The notes under the pieces are model-generated. The model had not been told where the DNA came from, did not search any database, and was given only the letters and a program-made list of their open reading frames with translations. The position numbers and the translations under genes were made by a program. A stretch of 64,000 nucleotides of DNA from Lachnospiraceae bacterium (lineage in GTDB: Bacteria; Bacillota; Clostridia; Lachnospirales; Lachnospiraceae). This document shows, in pieces, positions 1-8,304 of the stretch (position 1 is its first letter; each line of letters starts with the position of its first letter). Where the stretch lies: the NCBI GenBank assembly GCA_900772845.1, contig CAAGSD010000053.1:1-64000 (forward strand), in the 5' to 3' direction.

Positions 1-1032
1 CTGCATGTTCATGTTGATGGACAGGAAGTTCAGTGCTACGAAGATGATTCTTAAGAGGAATACACCAAGTACGACACCGCTGATCTTACCGGTACCACCT
101 ACAAAGGATACACCGCCGATAACGCAGGCTGCAATGGCATCACACTCATAGTTCAGACCGGTGTTGGCGGTATTGGAGCCGATACGGGAGGACTCGATGA
201 AACCGGTCAGACCGTACATAGCACCTGCCAGAGTATGCACCAGAATGGTAGTACGCATTACATTAACACCGGATACCTTCGCTGCTTCCGGGTTGGAACC
301 GACTGCGAACATATTCTTACCGAAGGTTGTCTTGTTCCAGATGAACCACATAATGATAACAATGACAGCCGCCAGCCATACATAATTGGGAATGGCGATT
401 CTTGCTCCGCCGGCATTAAAGGATACTACGCTTCCTTTTACCACATCATTGAAATGCTGATCCAGACCGGACAGGGGCTGACCGTTATTGCCGTTGATCA
501 TGATATACATTAACAGTAAACCATATACGATCAGCTGGGTAGCCAGAGTTACGATGAAGGGATGTAACTGGAACTTCGCTACGAAGAAACCGTTGACCCA
601 TCCTACGATACCACCAACCAACAGCACGATCAGGATCACCAGAGGGATCGGAAGTACCGGAAGGTTCGGGAACATCTTGGTCGCATAGGTTACGGACTGC
701 ATCAGGGATGCGGTAATACATGCGGTAAGTCCTACCACACGTCCTGCGGACAGGTCAGTACCGGTCAATACGATACATCCCGCAATACCACAGGCAATGG
801 GGAGGTTCGCTGCAGACAGGCTGATGATGTTGACAATGGAAGCCGCCGACAGGAAATTGGAGTTCTGGATGTAAGTGTAAATAATTGCTACGATCAGCAG
901 GATGTACAACGCATTGTTCAGTAAAAACTCTTTCCAATAAGTTTTCTTGTCCTTGCTGTCCAGCTTCTTGTAATCTGCAAAATTTTGCTTTACGCCGTTA
1001 ATTTTATTTTGAATTGCTTTGCCGGGATTCAT
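1..1032 (-). CDS. mglC: Sugar ABC transporter permease (MglC/RbsC family), 3' end off window
   Basis: Inner-membrane permease of a galactose/ribose-type ABC importer. 344 codons are visible and the reading frame is still open at base 1, so the C-terminus lies outside the window. The visible protein begins MNPGKAIQNKINGV, has a charged cytoplasmic N-terminus, then a series of hydrophobic segments with the family's conserved GxxxLTGTDLSAGRVVGL-type stretch and a later DAIAACVIGGVSFVGGTG stretch typical of MglC/RbsC permeases. The start at 1032 is chosen because AGGAGG lies 8 nt upstream; an ATG two codons earlier is too close to that site. It is 12 nt downstream of mglA and is the third gene of an mglB-mglA-mglC operon. 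Substrate (galactose, methyl-galactoside or a related hexose) is inferred from MglB. Confidence 0.93.
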   Translation of the reverse strand, partial: MNPGKAIQNKINGVKQNFADYKKLDSKDKKTYWKEFLLNNALYILLIVAIIYTYIQNSNFLSAASIVNIISLSAANLPIACGIAGCIVLTGTDLSAGRVVGLTACITASLMQSVTYATKMFPNLPVLPIPLVILIVLLVGGIVGWVNGFFVAKFQLHPFIVTLATQLIVYGLLLMYIMINGNNGQPLSGLDQHFNDVVKGSVVSFNAGGARIAIPNYVWLAAVIVIIMWFIWNKTTFGKNMFAVGSNPEAAKVSGVNVMRTTILVHTLAGAMYGLTGFIESSRIGSNTANTGLNYECDAIAACVIGGVSFVGGTGKISGVVLGVFLLRIIFVALNFLSINMNMQ

Positions 1033-1044
1033 ACGCATATCCTC

Positions 1045-2544
1045 CTATACATATTTTGCAGCAAGAGACATGATCTCTTCCTGTGTCGTATTTTTGGCAT
1101 CTACTTCTCCTGCCAGTCTGCCGCCGCTCATGACAAGTATTCTGTCACATACACCCAGCAGTTCCGGCATCTCCGAAGATACCATCAGGACAACTTTGCC
1201 CTTGTTTGCCAGATCGATGATCAGCTGGTAGATCTCATATTTTGCACCTACGTCGATACCTCTGGTAGGCTCATCCAGCATCAACACCTCAGGCTCTGTG
1301 AGAAGCCATCTGCCGAGGATAACCTTCTGCTGGTTACCACCGGACAATGACCGGATCTTCGTCTTCTGGGAAGGAGTCTTGATGTGCATGGCATCAATAG
1401 CCCATGCGGTATCCTTCTCCATGGATTTATCACTCAGATAAAATCCTGCTCTCTTATGCTTCTTCAGACTTGAGATCACTGTATTCTCCCGGATATTCAG
1501 GATTCCGAAAATACCGGTAGCACGACGTTCCTCTGTCAGAAGTGCAAAGCCGTTTTTAATGGATTCTCTGGCATTGCGGTTCTTCACCTCTTTGCCATCT
1601 AATTTGATCAGACCGTCTTTTTTGGTAGCAACGCCGAAGATATTCTCCAGAGTCTCCGTTCTGCCGCTTCCGTCCAGTCCGGCCAGACCCACGATCTCAC
1701 CCTTTCTGGCCTTAAAGGAAACATCCTGCAGCAGCGAATACCTCGCAGTCAGATGTTCAACCTCCAATGCCACTTCTCCGGGTTTGTTCGTCTTAGGAGG
1801 GAACTGATTGGTCAGCTCACGTCCTACCATGAGTCTGATGATCTTATCTGTGGTCAATTCTTCGGCAGGCTCCGTTGCGATCCAGGTACCGTCACGCATG
1901 ACGGTTACTTCATCTGCGATCCTAAGGATTTCTGCCATCTTGTGAGAGATATAAATAATACCGCATCCTCTGTCACGAAGCATATTGATGATCTTGAACA
2001 GATGCTCCACTTCTTCTTCCGTCAGGGATGAAGTAGGTTCGTCGAATACAATGATCTTACTGTTGTAGGATACCGCCTTGGCGATCTCCACCATCTGCCT
2101 TTGTGATACCGGCATCGTACTCATAATTCTCTTGGGGTCTACTGCGATCCCCAGTTCTTCAAAAATCTTATTGGTGTCTTCCAGCATTTTATGCTCGTTG
2201 ACCATAATGCCTGCTGTCATTGGATAACGGCCCAGCCAGATATTATCCATGACATTTCTCTTCAGTGCCTGGTTCAGTTCCTGATGAACCATGGCCACTC
2301 CATTATTCAGTGCTTCTCTGGAATTCTTAAAATTAACTTCCTTGCCTTCCAGCTCAATCTTTCCTGCATCCTTACTGTAGATACCGAACAGACACTTCAT
2401 CAAGGTGGATTTACCAGCGCCGTTCTCTCCCATCAGTGCGTGTACCGTTCCCTTTTTTACGGTCAGGGATACATGATCCAGTGCCTTTACGCCGGGGAAT
2501 TCCTTGCATATGTCTGTCATCTGAAGCAATACTTCCTGTCCCAT
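1045..2544 (-). CDS. mglA: Sugar ABC transporter ATP-binding protein (two ABC domains)
   Basis: Energises sugar uptake with MglC and MglB. 499 aa from the chosen start, the usual length for MglA/RbsA. Two tandem nucleotide-binding domains: Walker [10 protein letters not shown] at about residues 39-47, a first signature-like [13 protein letters not shown] with Walker [12 protein letters not shown], and in the second half a canonical LSGGNQQK signature with [12 protein letters not shown]. As in this family, the second domain has a degenerate Walker A (GLDGSGRTE). The start MGQEVLLQ was preferred over an upstream in-frame start because AGGAGG sits 6 nt before it. It follows mglB after a spacer holding three hairpins, and mglC starts 12 nt after its stop. 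The galactoside specificity is inferred from the neighbouring binding protein. Confidence 0.95.
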   Translation of the reverse strand: MGQEVLLQMTDICKEFPGVKALDHVSLTVKKGTVHALMGENGAGKSTLMKCLFGIYSKDAGKIELEGKEVNFKNSREALNNGVAMVHQELNQALKRNVMDNIWLGRYPMTAGIMVNEHKMLEDTNKIFEELGIAVDPKRIMSTMPVSQRQMVEIAKAVSYNSKIIVFDEPTSSLTEEEVEHLFKIINMLRDRGCGIIYISHKMAEILRIADEVTVMRDGTWIATEPAEELTTDKIIRLMVGRELTNQFPPKTNKPGEVALEVEHLTARYSLLQDVSFKARKGEIVGLAGLDGSGRTETLENIFGVATKKDGLIKLDGKEVKNRNARESIKNGFALLTEERRATGIFGILNIRENTVISSLKKHKRAGFYLSDKSMEKDTAWAIDAMHIKTPSQKTKIRSLSGGNQQKVILGRWLLTEPEVLMLDEPTRGIDVGAKYEIYQLIIDLANKGKVVLMVSSEMPELLGVCDRILVMSGGRLAGEVDAKNTTQEEIMSLAAKYV

Positions 2545-2565
2545 ACGCATCCTCCTATACATGAT

Positions 2566-2677
2566 GTCGGGATCAAAAGCCCCCGACTTTGATGCCTACG
2601 AATTGTTTCGTGCTACGCACTCCCACAATTCTACCTATACATAAAGAGCAGCTGCTGCCCGCTGCAGCAGCCGCTCT
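2566..2677 (-). promoter_or_regulatory. Three hairpins in the mglB-mglA spacer
   Basis: In transcription order: a GC-rich 14-bp stem (2645-2658 with 2664-2677, imperfect at one pair) just after the mglB stop; an AT-rich hairpin (2600-2631) whose inner GTGC/GCAC arms are perfect; and a GTCGGG/CCCGAC hairpin (2566-2587) just upstream of the mglA Shine-Dalgarno. The first is followed only by TTTAT, so it looks like a leaky terminator or a 3' stabiliser. Such structures commonly keep binding-protein mRNA more abundant than transporter mRNA; that role is inferred here. Confidence 0.6.
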
Positions 2678-2699
2678 TTTTATTTACTTGTTATTCAGA

Positions 2700-3797
2700 T
2701 CATTCTCCGGTATAAGTAGCGTAAGGGATGTAAATCTTATTGCTAACCTTCTCAGAGATGTTGAAGCTGTCGGTATCTGCCATCAGTTCCTTACCGGACT
2801 GGATATTCTTAGCCAGATAAGCAATACCGTTTGCCATACCTTCTGCATCCTGCTTGATGGTACCGGTCATCTTGCCATCTGCAATCAGCTGCTTAGCTGC
2901 GTCAGTTGCGTCAACGCCGAATACAGGAATGGTGACACAGCTGCCATCGCCTAAGTTGTAGCCCTTGTCATTCAGAGCGGAGATAACACCTTCAGCCATA
3001 CCGTCGTTGTTGCAGATCACCAGCTCGATCATGTTACCAGCGGACTCATTGTACTGAGACAGATTAGTGGTCATGTAGTTGTTAGCTGCAGTTGCGGACC
3101 AGTTACCGTCCTGGTCAACCTGATACTTATCGGTATTGGATGCATCGAAATACTCCAGAGCGGGCTTGCCTGCTGCGGTGATCACTGCGTCAGCATCTTC
3201 TACACCATACTGGGTACGATAGATTGCTTCTACGTTACCTAACTGACCCATGAACATTGCGTAGCTGATCTTACCGTCACCGTTTAAGTCGATAGTGTCA
3301 AAGTTATCTACTACGTACTGACCTACCATCTTACCCTGCATATGACCGGCTTCGGGAGCATCGGTTCCTACGAATGCACACTTGTCATAGCTGCCTAATA
3401 CCTTACCTTCATCCTCATCGGACTCAACCGCACGGTTGAAGAAGATAACAGGGATTCCTGCTGCGCTTGCCTTGTCAACGATAGCCTGGGAAGCGTCTAC
3501 GGAACCGGATGTAACGATGTTAACGATCAGAAGGTTGGTACCCTGTGCAATAGCGGTATCGATCTGCTCGTTCTGGGTGGTCTGGTTACTGTTGCCGTCG
3601 TAATTCTGGAACTTGATACCTGCTTCGGTAAGTGCACTGTCCAGTGCGGTACGCACGCTGGAAATGTAAGTATCACTGTAAGTATAATAGAATACACCTA
3701 CGTTCAACTCTCCGCCGTTCTTTCCGCCGTCTTTTCCGCACGCTACGAGGCTGAGCATCATAATGCCGACCAACAGTAGTGACATAATCTTTTTCAT
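2700..3797 (-). CDS. mglB: Galactose/glucose-binding lipoprotein of ABC transporter
   Basis: Captures sugar outside the membrane and delivers it to MglAC. 365 aa. A lipoprotein signal peptide ends in LVAC with the lipidated cysteine at residue 20. The body is a type I periplasmic-binding-protein fold (Peripla_BP_4), and a DLNGDGKISYAMF segment matches the EF-hand-like calcium-binding loop that is a hallmark of MglB galactose/glucose-binding proteins (E. coli has DLNKDG at this place). AAGGAGG lies well placed before the ATG. First gene of mglB-mglA-mglC, preceded by a 220-nt regulatory region with promoter and repeats, and downstream of a sensor operon with its own sugar-binding lipoprotein. 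Exact substrate within the galactose/glucose class is not settled by sequence. Confidence 0.94.
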   Translation of the reverse strand: MKKIMSLLLVGIMMLSLVACGKDGGKNGGELNVGVFYYTYSDTYISSVRTALDSALTEAGIKFQNYDGNSNQTTQNEQIDTAIAQGTNLLIVNIVTSGSVDASQAIVDKASAAGIPVIFFNRAVESDEDEGKVLGSYDKCAFVGTDAPEAGHMQGKMVGQYVVDNFDTIDLNGDGKISYAMFMGQLGNVEAIYRTQYGVEDADAVITAAGKPALEYFDASNTDKYQVDQDGNWSATAANNYMTTNLSQYNESAGNMIELVICNNDGMAEGVISALNDKGYNLGDGSCVTIPVFGVDATDAAKQLIADGKMTGTIKQDAEGMANGIAYLAKNIQSGKELMADTDSFNISEKVSNKIYIPYATYTGE

Positions 3798-3910
3798 ACA
3801 AAAATACCTCCTTGTTTTGATGAAATTGTATGTGTTTCATCTCTTGATGAGGTAATTATATGGCATCTTGTACAAAAAAGATATACAAAATCTTACGCAT
3901 GGGGTTAGAA

Positions 3911-3939
3911 ATTATACTATTCTGTACATATTTTGTTCA
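3911..3939 (-). promoter_or_regulatory. Probable mglB promoter
   Basis: Read on the minus strand, TGAACA (3934-3939) and TATAAT (3911-3916) are separated by 17 nt. The -10 is perfect and the -35 weak, as expected for an activated promoter. It lies about 115 nt before the mglB start and overlaps a tandem repeat array. A second TATAAT at 3855-3860 has no good -35. Confidence 0.6.
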
Positions 3940-3960
3940 TGTTTTGTACACATTTTTACA
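3918..3960 (-). repeat. Four tandem 11-bp operator-like repeats before mglB
   Basis: On the plus strand four units close to TATTTTGTACA follow one another directly: 3918-3928, 3929-3939, 3940-3950 and a 10-nt unit 3951-3960. The 11-bp spacing places all on nearly the same face of the helix, and the array covers the -35 of the predicted promoter. This suits direct-repeat binding by an AraC-type regulator such as the response regulator encoded just upstream; binding is inferred. Confidence 0.6.
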
Positions 3961-4017
3961 CTTTGCATGACTTTACCGTATATTTTTATACCTAAAATAT
4001 CCCTTTTACAATATTTC

Positions 4018-5004
4018 CTAATATCCTTCTTCCTCAAAAGAAAACAATATCTTCTGGCTCTCCGGTTCATACATGTTCTCTCTGGTCACAATGGTGGTAG
4101 CTGTGTCTATCACGCTGGGGCCGCCGGTCTGTCCATTGATCAGATTTGCCGCCGTCTCCACTCCCAGATACCCCATGGCATAGGGATTCTGCACGATCAG
4201 GGCATCCACCTCTCCGGTCTCCAACATTCCCACAGAGATCACATTGGAGTCAAAAGCCACCACCTGCGTCCGGTCTCTCCGGTCCAGATCCCGGATGGCC
4301 CAGCCCACACCAAGACTGGTCCATTCATTAAAGGTCACTACCACATTGATTCTGGAATCCGACAGAAGCATCTCTTTTGCTCCCGCTCTGGCATCCTCTG
4401 TGGTGGAAAGGACATTGATGGTGGTAATATCCTTTACTCTCGGATCCTGTTCCACGGTCTGGCGGAATCCCAGCTCCCGCTGCTGTCCGTTAGCAGAATT
4501 GACATCGTAATTCACGATACCGATGTACAATTCATCCCCCTCCACAGCAAGAGCTGCTTCCGCTGCCTTCACGCCGGCCTGTAAATTGTTCGTTCCAATC
4601 CGGCAGCTTACCATACTGCTGTTGACATCACTGTCGATGACAACGATCTTGATTCCTCTCTGGGCAGCCTGATCGATGATCTCCGCATTGGCATTGTAAT
4701 CCACTGCGGAGAAAACGATCACATCCACTCCCTCTTCCATGGCCTGCCGCACCATCTCGTTCTGGGTCTCATAATCTTCTTCCGATTCCGGGCCGTTAAA
4801 AGTAACGTTCAAATTGTACTCCGTTGCTGCCGCCCGGGCACCGGCAAAAACACTTTTCCAGAAAGCACTATTCGTGGATTTCACAACAAATGCCACCTGT
4901 GCCTTTCCTGTCTCCGCTTCTGTCCCACAGCCGCTCATGCCTGTAAGCAGCAGGGCACCCGCAACCAGCAGGGACAGTAATTGTTTCATTTTCTGTTTTC
5001 TCAT
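4018..5004 (-). CDS. Sugar-binding lipoprotein linked to a two-component system
   Basis: 328 aa. Signal peptide MRKQKMKQLLSLLVAGALLL followed by a lipobox-like MSGC (Cys26), then a periplasmic binding protein fold of the ribose/xylose type (QVAFVVKSTNSAFWKSV near the N-terminus and IVQNPYAMGYLGVETA near the C-terminus are typical). The ATG overlaps the stop of the preceding histidine kinase gene as ATGA and has GGGAGAAGG in front, so the two are translationally coupled. No permease or ATPase is adjacent to it on the kinase side. The arrangement recalls Clostridium beijerinckii XylFII-LytS, where a sugar-binding protein acts as a co-receptor for the kinase; a sensing rather than transport role is therefore inferred. 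Ligand unknown, probably a monosaccharide. Confidence 0.85.
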   Translation of the reverse strand: MRKQKMKQLLSLLVAGALLLTGMSGCGTEAETGKAQVAFVVKSTNSAFWKSVFAGARAAATEYNLNVTFNGPESEEDYETQNEMVRQAMEEGVDVIVFSAVDYNANAEIIDQAAQRGIKIVVIDSDVNSSMVSCRIGTNNLQAGVKAAEAALAVEGDELYIGIVNYDVNSANGQQRELGFRQTVEQDPRVKDITTINVLSTTEDARAGAKEMLLSDSRINVVVTFNEWTSLGVGWAIRDLDRRDRTQVVAFDSNVISVGMLETGEVDALIVQNPYAMGYLGVETAANLINGQTGGPSVIDTATTIVTRENMYEPESQKILFSFEEEGY

Positions 5005-6719
5005 ACCTTCTCCCATCCTGCCGCTGCATTTTCTTCCACCTTCGGCATCCGTATGATCACAGTGGTGCCTTCGTCCAGTTCACTTTCTATGGAAAGACCG
5101 TACTCTTTTCCGAAATAGATCTTAATCCTGTCGTTGACATTCTTGATGCCGATGCCAGAATTATCTCCCGGCTCCTTGTGAATGATCGAGCGGCACTGTT
5201 CCTCTGACATGCCGACACCGTTATCCTCCACCCGGAAGATCACATCCTCTCCATCGCTGTAGATACGGATCAGGATCCGTCCTTCATCCACCATGCGGTC
5301 CAGTCCGTGATAAATGGCATTTTCAATAATGGGCTGTAATGTGATCTTGTTGCAGTAATATTGTAGGCAGTCCTCCTCTACCTGAAACTCATAGGAAAAC
5401 TGATTTTTATAGCGGAAGTTCTGGATCTTTAAATAGCTTCTGGCATGCTCCACCTCTTTTTCAATGGTGATCAGTTCGTGTCCCTTACTGATACTGATGC
5501 GGAACAGCTTCGCCAGTGCATTGACCATCTCCACGGCATCCTGACACCGTTCTTCCTCACAGAGCCACCCTATGGCATCCAGCGTATTATACAAAAAGTG
5601 AGGATTGATCTGGGCCTGCAAAGCCTTCAGTTCTGTTTTTCGCAGAGAAATTTCCTCCTGCCGCACCTGATTCATCAGCTTCTGGATTTTCCTCACCATA
5701 TGCTCATAGGACTGGGACAGTGCCTCGATCTCCGTAGTGCCTTCCACCGGCTGATAGACATATCCAGCCGCATCCTTCTCGAACTCTTCCATCGCCCGGA
5801 TCAGGCGCTGGACCGGGTTGGTCACCAGTCTGGATACCAGAACACTGACTACCATGGTCGTCAGCAGAATGATCGTCAACATGACACAGATGTTTCCCAC
5901 CAGTTCCATCTCCTTGGCCGTCACCAGTTCACTGATATAACTGACCCCCACCACTTTCCAGTTACAGTTATCCAGCGCCCGGACACTACAGATCAATTCT
6001 TCGGTCTCAAAGGAACCGTTGTGGCTCAGATCCAGTCCCTCCGTGTCTTCCGTCTTAAGTCCCGAATACAGCAGCTGTTGTTGGGGATGATAGATGATCT
6101 CTCCGCTGCTGTCCGTGATAAAGCAGTAGCCATGCTGTCCGATTCCCACGTTGTCTACATAATCCGATATTTTAGAGAAACGGATATCAATGACTACCCG
6201 CAGCTTCTGTCCATCTGCCCCGGGAATCTCCTGTAACACCGATACCACCCAGGGATAATAATCCTGCAGCAGAGATTCCACATGGGGCTCCGACAGATAG
6301 AGTACCCCGGGGGCGTAGGAATCCAGTTCGATGTAGGACAGATCCTTCAGATAATGTTCCTTCAGGGTATGCGTTCCCGTATGAGAATCCACCAGTTTCC
6401 CCCACTCATCATAGATATAGACTGCTACCAGATCCGACCGGACACCGCAAAGGGTCTCCAGTGTCTGCCCGGTATTTCCGCTGTTCTTTGTCAGATCCTT
6501 CTCGATCAGACTCATGATCTCCTGCATATCTCCGATGTAGTTTGAAATAGTATTGGAAGCCTGGGTCACCGCCTGCTCACTGCTTGTCTGTGCCGCCTGC
6601 TTCATGCTTCCCACATAAAGAGAAAAAAAGTAAAATGTCGACCACAGCAGAAACAGGGTGACCAGTCCCACCACTAATGTCGTAATGATAAAAGATAGGG
6701 ATTTCTTTCGCTTCTTCAT
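5001..6719 (-). CDS. LytS/YesM-type sensor histidine kinase
   Basis: 572 aa membrane kinase. Short cytoplasmic N-terminus, TM1 at about residues 10-36, an extracellular Cache-like sensor region (about 40-270), TM2 at about 272-298, a HAMP-like segment, then a His_kinase domain with QAQINPHFLYNTLD (His374) and an HATPase domain with QPIIENAIYHG, DNGVGM and GIGIKNV motifs. Class of kinases that pair with AraC-type response regulators. It follows the response regulator gene by 3 nt and overlaps the sugar-binding lipoprotein by 4 nt, forming an RR-HK-SBP operon. Inferred function: senses sugar, probably through contact of its extracellular domain with the co-encoded lipoprotein, and phosphorylates the response regulator to control the downstream mgl genes. 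Confidence 0.93.
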   Translation of the reverse strand: MKKRKKSLSFIITTLVVGLVTLFLLWSTFYFFSLYVGSMKQAAQTSSEQAVTQASNTISNYIGDMQEIMSLIEKDLTKNSGNTGQTLETLCGVRSDLVAVYIYDEWGKLVDSHTGTHTLKEHYLKDLSYIELDSYAPGVLYLSEPHVESLLQDYYPWVVSVLQEIPGADGQKLRVVIDIRFSKISDYVDNVGIGQHGYCFITDSSGEIIYHPQQQLLYSGLKTEDTEGLDLSHNGSFETEELICSVRALDNCNWKVVGVSYISELVTAKEMELVGNICVMLTIILLTTMVVSVLVSRLVTNPVQRLIRAMEEFEKDAAGYVYQPVEGTTEIEALSQSYEHMVRKIQKLMNQVRQEEISLRKTELKALQAQINPHFLYNTLDAIGWLCEEERCQDAVEMVNALAKLFRISISKGHELITIEKEVEHARSYLKIQNFRYKNQFSYEFQVEEDCLQYYCNKITLQPIIENAIYHGLDRMVDEGRILIRIYSDGEDVIFRVEDNGVGMSEEQCRSIIHKEPGDNSGIGIKNVNDRIKIYFGKEYGLSIESELDEGTTVIIRMPKVEENAAAGWEKV

Positions 6720-6722
6720 ATC

Positions 6723-8282
6723 TTATTCTTTCTCCTGTCGCATGGCATTCGGAGATACTCCACAATATTTTTTAAAGCAATAGCTGAAATAATGCTGATC
6801 ACTGTAACCGCAGCGCTCTGCGATCTCACGCATCTTCATGGAGCTGCCCAGTACCAGTTCCCTTGCCGTTTCGATCCTTTTTTTCGTCAACAGATCCACG
6901 AAGCTTGCCCCCGTCTCCTTTTTGATCAGGGCACTGAGATAATTAGGGCTCACATGAATGCTGTTGCTGACACCTACCAGAGACAGGGACGGATCCCCAT
7001 ATTCTTTGTCGATAATCTGTATAGCTTTTTCACACAGGATCTGGCTGCTCTTTTTCTTGCCCGCATTGACCAGCTCCCATACTTCCAGACATAGTGCCGT
7101 AAAGCGGTCTCTGGACTCCCGCACCGGGCCTTCCAGCATGGCAAAGCGCTGGAACAGATTGGAATCCTCAGTCACAGTGTAGGCAATGCGGATCAGTGCC
7201 GAGGACATCCGGAAGATCAGGAATTTACATTTCAGTGCAGCATCCTGCTGCACCTCCAGTCTGACAAATACATCTTTCAGATAGTTTTCCAGTTCCTCTC
7301 TGGATCCGCCTCGGATCAGATTTTCCATCTGGGTGACACATTCCGCTGCCAGCTCCATATCCATGATGTTGTCCCGCTCTTCATCTGCAATATAATGAAT
7401 GCTACTCTCTCCCGGGGTGCAATATCCCAATGCACTCATAGCTCCTCTGTAGGCCTCGTGGCATTCTCCCAGATGTTCTCTGATACGGCTGACACCGATA
7501 TGACAATGCATTTTCAGAATACGTTCCGTACTCTGTACCAACTCTCCAACGGCAATATGCAGATACCGGTCGAAGGTCGACGTGGTGGCTGCCAGCACTG
7601 CAATGATCCTGCCATCCATGGCAAAAGAATAATGCTTCATATATTTTTGTAGGATCATATCTACGGAATGTACCAGTTCCGGTCTCGTGCGGTTCTTCCC
7701 GTCGGCATCCTCCACCGTGATGGCCAGCGCCGCATACTGAAAGGCATTATTACGATCCTTCACAAAGCCACTGCTAACCGCCTGTTCCTGTAAAAATTCC
7801 TCCCGGTCCTCCCCCACAAAGCTGGCATAATCATCCAGCAAAAGAGGCAGGAAAAACTGCTGCAGATCCGGATTATCATGTTTTCTGGCATCAAATTCCG
7901 CAAAAATCCCGTCGATCTTAAGCTTGATCTTCTTCAGTTCCTCCGTCAGTTCCGTCATAGTAATAGGTTTCAGCATATAACTGATGATATTGTACTGGAT
8001 GGCCTGCTGGGCATAAGAAAATTCATCGAAGCCGCTTAAAAAGGCAATCTGTGTGGTCGGCCGTACTTCTCTGACCTGTCTTGCCAGCTCGATTCCGGAG
8101 ACAAAGGGCATCCGGATATCCGTCAGCAGCAGATCCGGTTCCATCCGCTCCACCAGTTCCAGAGCTTCGATGCCATTCTCCGCTTCCCCCACGACCTGAA
8201 AGCCAATACTCTCCCAGTCGATCTTCCTTATGATTGCTCTGCGCAATTCTTCTTCATCATCTGCCACTACGATTGTATACAT
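6723..8282 (-). CDS. YesN-type response regulator with AraC DNA-binding domain
   Basis: 519 aa. N-terminal receiver with acidic pair VADDE near residue 8, phosphoacceptor Asp55 in LLLTDIRMP and the conserved Lys in MLKPIT. A long central region (about 130-400) follows, then a C-terminal AraC double helix-turn-helix (about 415-519; NYLSALIKKETGASF, MREIAERCGYSDQHYFSYCFKK). GAGGAG precedes the ATG. Its stop is 3 nt before the kinase gene, so they form a cognate pair. It starts 22 nt after the helicase stop, so some read-through from that gene is possible. Likely target is the mglB promoter with its direct repeats; that is inference from position and from what AraC-type regulators bind. Confidence 0.93.
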   Translation of the reverse strand: MYTIVVADDEEELRRAIIRKIDWESIGFQVVGEAENGIEALELVERMEPDLLLTDIRMPFVSGIELARQVREVRPTTQIAFLSGFDEFSYAQQAIQYNIISYMLKPITMTELTEELKKIKLKIDGIFAEFDARKHDNPDLQQFFLPLLLDDYASFVGEDREEFLQEQAVSSGFVKDRNNAFQYAALAITVEDADGKNRTRPELVHSVDMILQKYMKHYSFAMDGRIIAVLAATTSTFDRYLHIAVGELVQSTERILKMHCHIGVSRIREHLGECHEAYRGAMSALGYCTPGESSIHYIADEERDNIMDMELAAECVTQMENLIRGGSREELENYLKDVFVRLEVQQDAALKCKFLIFRMSSALIRIAYTVTEDSNLFQRFAMLEGPVRESRDRFTALCLEVWELVNAGKKKSSQILCEKAIQIIDKEYGDPSLSLVGVSNSIHVSPNYLSALIKKETGASFVDLLTKKRIETARELVLGSSMKMREIAERCGYSDQHYFSYCFKKYCGVSPNAMRQEKE

Positions 8283-8304
8283 AGTTGCTCCTCTCTGGTA
8301 TGTA

